Source: Fidelibacterota bacterium
Lineage (GTDB): Bacteria > Pseudomonadota > Alphaproteobacteria > Rhodospirillales > Rhodospirillaceae
Direction: 5' to 3'
Length of the DNA stretch: 64,000 nucleotides
Assembly: GCA_947476275.1 (NCBI GenBank)
Contig: CANJPQ010000015.1
Span: forward strand, 1-64,000
A program made the position numbers and the translations under genes. The notes beneath the pieces were generated by a model. It saw only the letters and a list, made by a program, of their open reading frames with translations, did not search any database and was not told the origin of the DNA. Shown here in pieces: positions 27,167 through 35,663 of this stretch (position 1 is the stretch's first letter; each line of letters starts with the position of its first letter).

Positions 27167-27477
27167 TGGCGCTCACCTGCACCCATCTCGGATCCATCCA
27201 CACCGTCACGCCCAGTGCCAAGGGCTGCGAAGAGTGCCTGAAACTCGGCGACCAATGGGTTCACTTGCGCCTCTGCCGCACCTGCGGTCACGTCGGCTGC
27301 TGCGACTCATCGAAGAACAAGCACGCCACCAAACATTTCCGTCACACCGCCCATCCCATCGTCGAAGGCTACGATCCGCCCGAAGCCTGGGGCTGGTGTT
27401 ACGTCGACGAGGTGATGTTCGACCTGTCCGACCGCCCCACCCCGCAGGACGGGCCGATCCCGCGCTTCGTCGACTGA
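27166..27477 (+). CDS. UBP-type zinc finger protein
   Basis: This 103-aa protein is nearly all zf-UBP domain. It has the ordered Cys/His ligands of the family: CTHL, CEECLKLGDQW, LCRTCGHVGCCDSS, then HATKHFRHTAHPIV and a conserved Trp-rich end (EAWGWCYVDEVMF). In eukaryotes this domain binds the C-terminal diglycine of ubiquitin; bacterial copies are stand-alone and of unknown role. The start codon overlaps the stop of the cNMP/flavoprotein gene by one base, giving tight translational coupling. A redox-sensing or adaptor role with that flavoprotein is an inference. Confidence 0.92.
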   Translation: MALTCTHLGSIHTVTPSAKGCEECLKLGDQWVHLRLCRTCGHVGCCDSSKNKHATKHFRHTAHPIVEGYDPPEAWGWCYVDEVMFDLSDRPTPQDGPIPRFVD

Positions 27478-27480
27478 GTG

Positions 27481-28626
27481 ATGCCGCGCCTTCTCTTCCT
27501 GACCACGGAGTATTGGTCGTTCGAGTCCCACAAGCTCGGCATGGCGGCCGCAGCGCGTGACGCCGGCTTCGACGTGATCGTCGCGGCGCGCGGCGTACCG
27601 GCACAGCCGCCGGCGGGCTTCAGCGCGATTGAATTCCCCTGGCGGCGCGCCGGCACCACGCTCGGCGCGGCTTTGCGCTTCTTTCCCGATGTCGCCCGCG
27701 TGAGGCGCTTGTTGCGCGATCATCCGCCCGCGGCGCTCCATGCCATCGATCTGCGGCCGGGCATCGTCGGCGCGGTGGCCGCCTTCGGCAGCGATATCCC
27801 GGTGCTGATCTCCATCAACGGGCTCGGCTTCACCTTCTTCGCGCGCACCCTGCCGGCGCGACTGATCCAATGGGCCTGCGGCGTGATCCTGCGGCGGGCG
27901 GTCCGGACCAATCGCGGCCAGATCCTGGTCCAGAACCGGGACGACGCCGCGGTCGTTGAGGGTGCGTTGGGGGTCGATCCGGCGCGGGTGCGGCTGATTC
28001 GCGGCTCCGGCGTCGATCCAACCCTCTTCACCCCTCAACCCATTGCCCACCAACCCATTGGCAAAGGCCGTAGATTCCGATTCCTCATTCTGTCCCGCTT
28101 GCTCTATATGAAGGGCATCCAAGTGGCGGTTGAGGCCCATGAGATCCTGCGAACACGCGGCGTGGAGAGCACGCTGGTCATCGGCGGCGTTCCGGATTCC
28201 GGCAACCCGTCATCCATCCCGGAATCGGTGCTCGATCGCTGGGCCAAAATTCCCGGCGTCGAACTGCCGGGCCATGTAAAGGACGTGCGTTCCGTGCTGG
28301 CGGAGACCGATGTGGTGCTGCATCCCGCCCTTGGCGGCGAGGGGCTGCCGAAAGCGTTGCTGGAAGCGGCGGCGGCGGGGCGCGCCATGATCGCGACCGA
28401 CGTGCCCGGCAATCGCGAGATCGTCGTGCCCGGCGAAACCGGACTTCTCGTCCCGCCGGGTGACGCCACCGCGCTGGCCGATGCGATGCAGCGCGCCATC
28501 GGCGCGCCTTCGGATTGCGCGCAATGGGGCGCGGCGGCCCGTGACAAGGTCGTGCGCGAATTCTCCGCAAGCCTCATCCGCGATCAGCACGCGGCGTTGT
28601 ATCGCGATCTGGCGGCGCATTCATGA
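27481..28626 (+). CDS. Glycosyltransferase family 4/group 1
   Basis: This 381-aa cytoplasmic GT-B enzyme has a donor-domain signature around GVDPTLFTP, FLILSRLLYMKGI, and the nucleotide-sugar binding E-x7-E region (ALGGEGLPKALLEAAAAGRA, PGNREIVVPGETGLLV). The N-terminal acceptor domain opens LLFLTTEYWSFESHKLG. It resembles WcaB/PglA/GT4 enzymes that extend lipid-linked oligosaccharides. A GTG at 27478 is an alternative start. It is first of eight overlapping genes (to 38863) forming the polysaccharide operon and begins right after the zinc-finger gene, so that gene may be co-transcribed. Confidence 0.9.
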   Translation: MPRLLFLTTEYWSFESHKLGMAAAARDAGFDVIVAARGVPAQPPAGFSAIEFPWRRAGTTLGAALRFFPDVARVRRLLRDHPPAALHAIDLRPGIVGAVAAFGSDIPVLISINGLGFTFFARTLPARLIQWACGVILRRAVRTNRGQILVQNRDDAAVVEGALGVDPARVRLIRGSGVDPTLFTPQPIAHQPIGKGRRFRFLILSRLLYMKGIQVAVEAHEILRTRGVESTLVIGGVPDSGNPSSIPESVLDRWAKIPGVELPGHVKDVRSVLAETDVVLHPALGGEGLPKALLEAAAAGRAMIATDVPGNREIVVPGETGLLVPPGDATALADAMQRAIGAPSDCAQWGAAARDKVVREFSASLIRDQHAALYRDLAAHS

Positions 28627-31600
28627 ACCGCGCCGAAACCATCGCCAGCGCCAACCGCTTCATTCGCCCGGGCGCGTTCACCGTCCCGCACTTCCTGGTG
28701 CGCTCGTCTTGGCTCGATCATGCGCCGTTCGCCTTCGCCCTGATGGATATGTTCCGGCCTGAGTCCCTGGTCGAACTCGGTACCCACAACGGCTATTCCT
28801 ATTTCGCCTTCTGCGAAGCGGCGAAGCGGCTGGGCCTCAGCACGCGCTGCTACGCCGTCGACACCTGGGAAGGCGACGAACACGCCGGGCGCTACACCGA
28901 GCATGTGTTCCAGATGGTCGATCGCCACAACGAGGCAAACTACGCGTCGTTCTCGCGCCTCGTGCGCGCGACCTTCGATGAAGCCGTCGCGCACTTTCCG
29001 GATGGCTCGATCGACCTGCTGCATATCGACGGCCGGCACTTCTACGAAGACGTGAAGCACGACTTCGAGACGTGGGTCCCGAAACTCTCCGAACGTGCGG
29101 TGGTTCTGTTCCACGACATCAACGTGCGCGAGCGCGGCTTCGGTGCCTACAAGCTGTGGGAAGAGATCAGCGCCAAATCCCCGTCTTTCGCATTTCATCA
29201 TGGCCACGGCCTCGGCGTCCTCGGCTACGGCAAAGCGCTGCCGGCCGAAATGGCCCGCTTCTTCACCGCCACGCAGGACCCGGCCGTCGCGGACGAACTG
29301 CGCAATGCCTTCGCCCGGCTGGGCAGCAGCATCAAGGCGCAACAGGTCGCGACAGAACAGGCCACCTACATCCACGAACTGCTCACCATGATTGACGGCT
29401 TCCGCGAGGACGGCGTTCGGGTGCGCGCGCGGATCGACGGTCTTGAGAAGACGGTGGCCGACGACCAAACGCGTCTGCAGGACCTGCACGTTCAATTGAC
29501 CGCCGCCAATCTCCGCTACGAGGAAACCACGCGCGAGATGGAGCACGCGGCACGTAACGCCGCAAACGTCGCAGCCCAGCGGATCGATCATCTCACCCAG
29601 GCACTCGACGGCATTCAACGCTCGCTCAGCTGGCGCATCACCGCGCCGATCCGGGCCCTGCGCCGCTGGCAGATCGCACGCAAGCCAGGCACCAAAGCGC
29701 GGGTACGCAAGATCCTGCGGGCGATCTATCACGCCACGCCGATCCCGCTGAAATACAAGCGCCTGGTGATCAATGCTTTGATCGGCTGGTGGCGCGGTGT
29801 GCCGCCGTCGCTGCTGATGAAGGCGGTGGCGCTGCCGGCGGACGTCGACTACAGCGCCGCTGTCCCGTTCGCCTATCCGGTGAATGCCGAATTCGGCGGG
29901 CGTATCGCGGCTATCGTGCACGTCTACTACGAGGACCTCGCCGGCGAGGTGGCGCGTTACCTGCGCAATATCCCGGTTCCGTTCGACACGTTCATCTGCA
30001 CCGATACGCCGGGCAAGCGCGCCAGCATCCTCGGCACCTTCACGGGATGGGACCGCGGCAGCGTGCAAGTGCGCCTGGTGCCAAATCGCGGCCGCGACAT
30101 CGCGCCGAAGCTTCTCGCATTCCGCGACGTCTACGACAGCTACGAATTTGTGCTTCACCTGCACACAAAGTCGTCGTCCACCGCCAACCATCTCGAAGTG
30201 TTCCGCAACTGGCGCGGCTTCATCTTCGAGAACCTGGTCGGCTCGTCGGAGATCGTGGCCAGCATCCTCGAGACCTTCGCCCGCCACCGCGATATCGGCA
30301 TGATCGCCGCCCAGCACTTCGAGCCGGTTCGCCGCCACTTGAACTGGGGTGATAACTTCCCCATCGCGCAGGGGCTCGCAACCCGCATGGGCCTGCCGCT
30401 ATCCGAGGATCGGGTGCTCGATTTCCCGTCGGGCTCCATGTTCTGGGCCCGCAGCGCGGCTCTGAAGCCGTTGCTCGACCTCAACCTGCGGCTGGCGGAC
30501 TTCCCGGCTGAGGCCGGCCAGATGGACGGCACCATCGCCCATGCGATCGAGCGGCTGTTCTTCATCTCTTGCGAAGCGGCCAAGCTCAAGTGGATGAAGG
30601 TGGCCAATCCGCCGCTGTTCAACGATCTCGACGCGGTCGTGACCATCGACTCGCCGGCCGCGCTCGATGCCTTCATCGCCGACCGCACCATCGTGCTGAC
30701 GGGCCCGAACCCGCCGCCGCCGGTGGTGTATCAGCCGCCACCGCCGCGCGGCCTCGCGCCAGCCCTGATCGCGCGCCTGCAGAACAGCGCGCACAACGCG
30801 CCGAAGGTCACGCCGCCGGAATCCGCGCGCCCGATCGATCTCGACTTCAGCGCCGTGGTGCCCTTCGGCTACGAGGCAAGCCCGCCGGCGCCGCGCCTGG
30901 CCGCGATCTGTCACGTCTACTACGAGACCATGGCGGCGGAGTTTCAACGCTACCTCCGCAATATCCCGTTCGAATGCGACGTTTTCATTTCGACCGACCA
31001 GGACGGCAAGAAGGAAATCATCGAGGCCGCCTTCGCCGGCTGGGACAAGGGTGCGGTCGAGGTGCGCGTCGTCCCCAACCGCGGCCGCGACATCGCGCCC
31101 AAGCTGGTCGGCTTTGCCGATATCTATCCGCGCTACGACTATGTGCTTCATCTGCACACCAAGGCTTCCGATCATGCGGATGTGCTCGCCACCTGGCGCG
31201 GCTACATCCTGGAGAACATGCTCGGCTCGCCGGCCATCGTGCGCAGCGTGTTCGAAACCTTCACGCGCCATCCCGACGTCGGCATGGTGGCGTGTCAGCA
31301 TTTCGAGCCGGTGCGTCATTGGATCAACTGGGGCGGCAACTTCCCCATGGCGAAGAGCCTCGCGGACCGCATGGGCATCGACCTTCAGCCCGAACGCGCC
31401 TTGGACTTCCCCTCCGGCTCCATGTTCTGGGCCCGCTCGGCGGCGCTGAAGCCCTTGCTCGATCTCAATCTCACGCTTGAGGATTTCGTGGACGAGAACG
31501 GGCAGGTGGACGCAACCCCCGCCCATGCCATCGAGCGGCTTTATTTCCACGTTTGCGACGCCGCCGGCCATCGCTGGCTCAAGATCGCAAATCCCGCCTT

Positions 31601-32612
31601 GTTCGGCGCAACGCCGGCGATGGTCTACATCGCATCGCCGGACGACCTCGACCGCTTTGTCGCGCAGCACACACCGGCCATCAACAGCGCGGCATTCCCG
31701 CCGCCGCGCACAGAACTGCCGACGCCGATCGAGCGGCCTGTCCCGGAACTCGCCGCGCGCCTGCAGGCCCGCGCTCTGGGTACGACCCAACCCATCGATG
31801 CGCGCACGAAGGTGACTGTTGGGATCGTGACCTACAACAACCCGCCGGAGCAGATGCGCCGCGTCGTCGGCAGCGCGCTCACGGCGCTCGCGCGCGCCGG
31901 GCTCACGGCGACGGGCCGCATCGCCATCCTCGACAACGGTGCAGCCACTGCAGGCGCCGTAGTCTCCGATCCGGCGATCAGCTATCTCCCCGCCGTGGGC
32001 AACGTCGGTTTCGGCGCTGGCCACAATCGCCTGATGCAGGATGCCTTCGCCGCCGGGGCGGACATCTATATCGCCACCAATCCCGACGGCTTGCTGGAAC
32101 CCGAAGCCATCGGCGCCCTGGTGCAGATGATGGCCGCGTACAACGGGCGCGCTTTGATCGAAGCCCTGCAGTTCCCGGACGAGCATCCCAAAGTCTACGA
32201 TCCCTATACCCTGGAGACGCCGTGGGTATCCGGGGCGTGCCTCGCCATCTCGCGCGCGGCCTACGACGTGCTGGGTGGCTTCGACGAAACCTTCTTCATG
32301 TATGGCGAGGACGTCGATATGTCCTGGCGCGCGCGGGCCCACGGCCTTGCCTTGCGCGTTTGCCCGCGGGCCTTGTTCCTCCACGGCGTCACCAACCGGG
32401 CGCACAATCCGGCGGTGCTGAAGATGGTCTATGAGTCGATGGCGATCCTCGGCACCAAATGGGGCGGCACAACCTTCACGGCCGATGCGGAGAACGCGCT
32501 GCGGGCGCTCGACGTCGTCCCGCCGCCAGTCAAGGTACAGCCGGTGCCCCAGACCTGGCAGCGCATCGCCGACTTCAGCCACAAGAACGCCTTCGCGGCG
32601 ACCCGGTGGTGA
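28623..32612 (+). CDS. 1329-aa fusion: SAM methyltransferase, two RgpF-like domains, GT2 glycosyltransferase
   Basis: The start overlaps the previous stop (ATGA). The domains are a class I SAM methyltransferase (about 25-210: SLVELGTHNGYSYF, DLLHIDGRHFYEDV), a coiled-coil-like linker (about 225-330), and two successive rhamnan-synthesis RgpF-like domains (about 405-680 and 739-1010). The RgpF-like copies each contain PNRGRDIAPKL, LHLHTK, QHFEPVR and DFPSGSMFWARSAALKPLLD. A GT2 glycosyltransferase follows (about 1061-1290: VTVGIVTYNNPPEQM, TNPDGLLEPEA, YGEDVDMSWRARAHG). The linkers are Pro-rich (PNPPPPVVYQPPPPRG). It should assemble and methylate a (deoxy)hexose glycan, probably rhamnose-containing given the adjacent rfb genes. 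Methylation could cap the chain and control its length. There is no signal peptide, so it is cytoplasmic. Confidence 0.92.
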   Translation: MNRAETIASANRFIRPGAFTVPHFLVRSSWLDHAPFAFALMDMFRPESLVELGTHNGYSYFAFCEAAKRLGLSTRCYAVDTWEGDEHAGRYTEHVFQMVDRHNEANYASFSRLVRATFDEAVAHFPDGSIDLLHIDGRHFYEDVKHDFETWVPKLSERAVVLFHDINVRERGFGAYKLWEEISAKSPSFAFHHGHGLGVLGYGKALPAEMARFFTATQDPAVADELRNAFARLGSSIKAQQVATEQATYIHELLTMIDGFREDGVRVRARIDGLEKTVADDQTRLQDLHVQLTAANLRYEETTREMEHAARNAANVAAQRIDHLTQALDGIQRSLSWRITAPIRALRRWQIARKPGTKARVRKILRAIYHATPIPLKYKRLVINALIGWWRGVPPSLLMKAVALPADVDYSAAVPFAYPVNAEFGGRIAAIVHVYYEDLAGEVARYLRNIPVPFDTFICTDTPGKRASILGTFTGWDRGSVQVRLVPNRGRDIAPKLLAFRDVYDSYEFVLHLHTKSSSTANHLEVFRNWRGFIFENLVGSSEIVASILETFARHRDIGMIAAQHFEPVRRHLNWGDNFPIAQGLATRMGLPLSEDRVLDFPSGSMFWARSAALKPLLDLNLRLADFPAEAGQMDGTIAHAIERLFFISCEAAKLKWMKVANPPLFNDLDAVVTIDSPAALDAFIADRTIVLTGPNPPPPVVYQPPPPRGLAPALIARLQNSAHNAPKVTPPESARPIDLDFSAVVPFGYEASPPAPRLAAICHVYYETMAAEFQRYLRNIPFECDVFISTDQDGKKEIIEAAFAGWDKGAVEVRVVPNRGRDIAPKLVGFADIYPRYDYVLHLHTKASDHADVLATWRGYILENMLGSPAIVRSVFETFTRHPDVGMVACQHFEPVRHWINWGGNFPMAKSLADRMGIDLQPERALDFPSGSMFWARSAALKPLLDLNLTLEDFVDENGQVDATPAHAIERLYFHVCDAAGHRWLKIANPALFGATPAMVYIASPDDLDRFVAQHTPAINSAAFPPPRTELPTPIERPVPELAARLQARALGTTQPIDARTKVTVGIVTYNNPPEQMRRVVGSALTALARAGLTATGRIAILDNGAATAGAVVSDPAISYLPAVGNVGFGAGHNRLMQDAFAAGADIYIATNPDGLLEPEAIGALVQMMAAYNGRALIEALQFPDEHPKVYDPYTLETPWVSGACLAISRAAYDVLGGFDETFFMYGEDVDMSWRARAHGLALRVCPRALFLHGVTNRAHNPAVLKMVYESMAILGTKWGGTTFTADAENALRALDVVPPPVKVQPVPQTWQRIADFSHKNAFAATRW
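29839..31670 (+). repeat. Tandem in-frame duplication of the RgpF-like domain
   Basis: Two homologous coding segments, about 29839-30680 and 30840-31670, are offset by about 987 bp (329 codons). The longest near-identical nucleotide blocks encode DFPSGSMFWARSAALKPLLD (near 30420 and 31407) and PNRGRDIAPK (near 30082 and 31075). The rest has diverged, so the duplication is not recent. Confidence 0.85.
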
Positions 32613-32615
32613 TGC

Positions 32616-33497
32616 ATGGCTGATCTGCTCGACACTGTCGTCCGCTTCCACGACGTAAGACGCCTTCCAGAACTGCGCCGCTGCGTGTTCTCGTTGGTCG
32701 GCCAAAGCTATCGGCCGTTGCGGATCATCCTTGCGGTGCAACGCTTCTCGGAAGCCGACATCGCCGCGGTGCGTCAGGAACTCGCCCCGCTGCTCGCCGG
32801 GCCCGACGCGCCGGAACTCGCCTTCGTCAATTGGACCGACGAGAAGCCCCGCGATGCGCGCTCGGTGCTTCTGAACTTGGGCGTCGCCGCCGCTCGCGGC
32901 CGTTACTTGGCGTTCCTCGACTACGACGACGTGCTCTACCCGGAAGCCTACACCATGATGGTGGAACGGTTGACGCGCACGGGGGCCGCCATTGCCTTCT
33001 CTTCCGTCCGCGTCCTGCGCGTGGATGTCCATGAGCAGTTCATGTATGCGGCCGGCACCGTGATCCCGGCCTTCGGCAGCGGCACGTCCCTGATCGACCT
33101 GCTGCGCAATAACTTCTGCCCGCTGCACAGCTACGTCATGGATCGCAGCGCGATCCCGGCGACCTCGCTGACCTTCAAGACCGATCTGCTGTTCGAGGAG
33201 GACTACGACGTCCTCCTGCGCATCTGTGCGGAGAGACCGGCGGACTTCGCCCTCGTGACTACACGCATCGGCGATTATTATTTCAAGACCGACGGCAGCA
33301 ATACCGTCCCGGCCGACGGCCGCGTGCCCGGCAGCGAGCATCGCTATCAAGGCGTGCGCGAAGCCATCGAGGATCGCAAGCGTAAGACCCTGGTCCAGCC
33401 GCCGATCCTGGCGAGCCTTGGCTTGCCGGCGGACCGTGGCCCTTTGAGCATCCGGCAGGTTCTCGACAGCTACGCTGCAGCACGGCCCGCCGCATGA
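32616..33497 (+). CDS. Glycosyltransferase family 2
   Basis: This 293-aa GT-A enzyme has a nucleotide-sugar binding start (LLDTVVRFHDVRRLPELRRCVFSL is the acceptor-side opening) and a DxD-type metal motif, LAFLDYDDVLYPEAY. It lacks membrane segments. It sits 3 bp after the 1329-aa fusion gene and overlaps the ABC permease gene by 4 bases. It adds one sugar of the repeat or adaptor; which sugar cannot be told. Confidence 0.88.
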   Translation: MADLLDTVVRFHDVRRLPELRRCVFSLVGQSYRPLRIILAVQRFSEADIAAVRQELAPLLAGPDAPELAFVNWTDEKPRDARSVLLNLGVAAARGRYLAFLDYDDVLYPEAYTMMVERLTRTGAAIAFSSVRVLRVDVHEQFMYAAGTVIPAFGSGTSLIDLLRNNFCPLHSYVMDRSAIPATSLTFKTDLLFEEDYDVLLRICAERPADFALVTTRIGDYYFKTDGSNTVPADGRVPGSEHRYQGVREAIEDRKRKTLVQPPILASLGLPADRGPLSIRQVLDSYAAARPAA

Positions 33498-34318
33498 ACC
33501 GCCGGCGGGATTTCCGCATCCGGGAAGCCCTCGTACCGCTTGCCGTGCTGGCGCGACAGCGCGTCGCCCTGTGGCAGTTCCTGGTGCGCGCGATCTCGCG
33601 CCGCTATCGGGTTAGTGCGTTCGGGTTCCTGTGGGTCCTGATCGTCCCTCTGGTCACCCTCGGCATCTACACCTTCGTCTTCGGTTCGGTGATGCAAAGC
33701 CGCTGGGACACCGGCACAAGCGAGTTGCCGTTCAGCTTGCAGCTGTTCGCAGGGCTCATCGTGTTCTGGCTGATGGCGGATGCGATGGCGCAGGCGCCGA
33801 CCTGCATCGTCGAACACGCCAACCTGGTCAAGAAAGCCGTCTTCCCGCTGGAGATCATTCCGGCCGTGGTGGTCGGGGCGGCGCTGTTCCACACGCTCAT
33901 CAATACCGCGATCCTGCTCGCCGCCACCGCGCTGCTCGCACATGTGCCGGCAACGGCCGTGCTGTTTCCGCTCGTGCTGGTACCGTTCGTCATCCTGCTG
34001 ATCGGCTCCGCCTGGATCCTGGCGGCGCTGGGTGTCTACTTCCGCGACATGGCCCATATGATGACCCTGATCCTCACGGGTCTCCTGTTCCTGTCGCCGG
34101 TGTTCTATCCGCTCACGCGTCTGTCGCCCGCGCTGCAGTCGATCGTCGTGTTCAATCCCGTGGCATTCATCGTCATCCAGTCCCGCCGCGTGCTGCTGGA
34201 AGGCAAGATGCCGGATTGGACCGGTCTTGCGATATATCTTATTGCCGCCTGGGTAATTGCCTCCCTCGGCTTCATCTTCTTCCGCAAAGCGCGCAGGACA
34301 TTCGCCGATGTCCTCTAG
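33494..34318 (+). CDS. wzm: ABC-2 type polysaccharide export permease (Wzm-like)
   Basis: This 274-aa protein has six hydrophobic segments in the pattern of O-antigen/capsule ABC permeases. A cytoplasmic amphipathic start (VLARQRVALWQFLVRAISRRYR) is followed by VSAFGFLWVLIVPLVTLGIYT, and the C-terminal part carries the LSPVFYPL and FNPVAFIV segments typical of the family. With the overlapping ATPase gene it forms a Wzm/Wzt exporter that moves undecaprenyl-linked glycan across the inner membrane. It starts in an ATGA overlap with the GT2 gene. Confidence 0.92.
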   Translation: MNRRRDFRIREALVPLAVLARQRVALWQFLVRAISRRYRVSAFGFLWVLIVPLVTLGIYTFVFGSVMQSRWDTGTSELPFSLQLFAGLIVFWLMADAMAQAPTCIVEHANLVKKAVFPLEIIPAVVVGAALFHTLINTAILLAATALLAHVPATAVLFPLVLVPFVILLIGSAWILAALGVYFRDMAHMMTLILTGLLFLSPVFYPLTRLSPALQSIVVFNPVAFIVIQSRRVLLEGKMPDWTGLAIYLIAAWVIASLGFIFFRKARRTFADVL

Positions 34319-35657
34319 CGCGCCCGATACCGACCTCATCGTCGTCGCCCATGCGGCCAAGCACTACACGCTCTATCAGACGCCGGGGCAGCGGCTGCTG
34401 CACATGTTCATGCCCTGGCGCAAATATCCGCGCTTCGACGCGCTCAAGGATATTTCCTTCCGCGTCCGGCGCGGCGAAACCGTCGGTCTCGTCGGCCAGA
34501 ACGGCGCCGGCAAGTCCACGCTCCTGCAGCTCATCACCGGCACCATCCCGCCCAGCTCCGGCGACATTGTCGTGCGCGCCCGCGTCGCGGCGCTGCTTGA
34601 ACTCGGCGCCGGCTTCGAGCCGGAGTTCACCGGCCGCGAGAACATCATTCTCAACGGCACCATCCTCGGCCTGACCACGCGCCAGGTCACCGAGCGTATG
34701 GATGCGATCATCGCCTTTTCCGAACTCGGCGAGTTCATCGACCGGCCGGTGCGCACCTATTCGAGCGGTATGTACATGCGCCTTGCGTTCTCTGTCGCCG
34801 CCCATGTGGATGCAGACCTCCTGATCATCGACGAAGTGCTCGCGGTCGGCGATGCGCGCTTCAGCCAGAAGTGCATGCGCTTCCTGCAGGACTTCAAGCG
34901 CCGTGGCTCGATCCTGTTCGTCAGCCACGATCTCGGCGCCGTCACCGCCCTCTGCGACCGTGCCATCTGGTTGGATCACGGCGTCGTGCGCGGCGAGGGC
35001 GCGGCGATCCAGGTTTGTGAGCAATATGTCGCCGCGCTGTTCGAGACCCCGGCACCGCCTCCGCCGCCCGTACCGGAAGCGGCGACGCCACCGGACGATA
35101 TCGAAGTCATCTTCGATGCCGACGTGCCGCGGAAAGACTCCGAACCGGGTCTCACGACCTGCTCGCCGTTCAATCCGGATGCCAGCAGTTTCGGTATCGG
35201 CGGCGCACGTATCGCCGATGCGGCCATGGTCGACCCGGCCCACGGCGGCCGCGTCGCGCAAATGCGCGAAGGGCAGCAGGTGGATCTGCGCATCCTGGTG
35301 GAAGCCGATCAGACGGTCGAACGGCCGATCGTCGGCTTCTACATCAAGGATCGCCTCGGACAGCTCTTGCTGGGCGACAACACCCACTGGCAGCAAGTGC
35401 CGCAACAGCCCATCCCTGCCGGCGACAAGATCGCCGTGCGGTTCCGGTTCCGCTGGCCGGCGCTCGCGCGCGGCACTTATGCGCTGACGGTCGCCATTGC
35501 CGACGGCACGATGGAACAGCATTCCCAACGCCATTGGATTCACGACGCGGTGATCTTCGAGGTGCTGTCCACCTCGGCGCGGCTGGCCTTGGTCGGCGTC
35601 GGCATGAATCTGGTCGCCATCGATCGCGGGTCCGCGCTCGCCCCGGCGCGCGGCTGA
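34308..35657 (+). CDS. wzt: ABC polysaccharide exporter ATPase with C-terminal carbohydrate-binding domain (Wzt-like)
   Basis: This 449-aa protein starts at MSSSAPDTD, 11 bases inside the end of the permease gene. The nucleotide-binding domain (about 10-245) has Walker A GQNGAGKST, a signature YSSGMYMRLAF, Walker B LLIIDEVLAVGD and the H-loop SHD. A Pro-rich linker (about 250-265) leads to a Wzt C-terminal beta-sandwich (about 290-445: GGARIADAAMVD, FYIKDRLGQLLLGDN, HWIHDAVIFEV) that in known systems recognises the capped end of the O-antigen. This implies a terminally modified polymer, consistent with the methyltransferase domain encoded upstream. Confidence 0.94.
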   Translation: MSSSAPDTDLIVVAHAAKHYTLYQTPGQRLLHMFMPWRKYPRFDALKDISFRVRRGETVGLVGQNGAGKSTLLQLITGTIPPSSGDIVVRARVAALLELGAGFEPEFTGRENIILNGTILGLTTRQVTERMDAIIAFSELGEFIDRPVRTYSSGMYMRLAFSVAAHVDADLLIIDEVLAVGDARFSQKCMRFLQDFKRRGSILFVSHDLGAVTALCDRAIWLDHGVVRGEGAAIQVCEQYVAALFETPAPPPPPVPEAATPPDDIEVIFDADVPRKDSEPGLTTCSPFNPDASSFGIGGARIADAAMVDPAHGGRVAQMREGQQVDLRILVEADQTVERPIVGFYIKDRLGQLLLGDNTHWQQVPQQPIPAGDKIAVRFRFRWPALARGTYALTVAIADGTMEQHSQRHWIHDAVIFEVLSTSARLALVGVGMNLVAIDRGSALAPARG

Positions 35658-35663
35658 TCCTCC

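Noticed and set aside
27166-27477. UBP zinc finger as a eukaryotic gene transfer
   Set aside because: Stand-alone UBP fingers are common in bacteria, and codon use matches the neighbours.
30399-33350. Very long open frame (983 codons) on the minus strand opposite the glycosyltransferase fusion
   Set aside because: It is an antisense shadow caused by high GC at third positions; its translation is Arg/His/Gly-rich with no family pattern, while the plus strand has clear domains.
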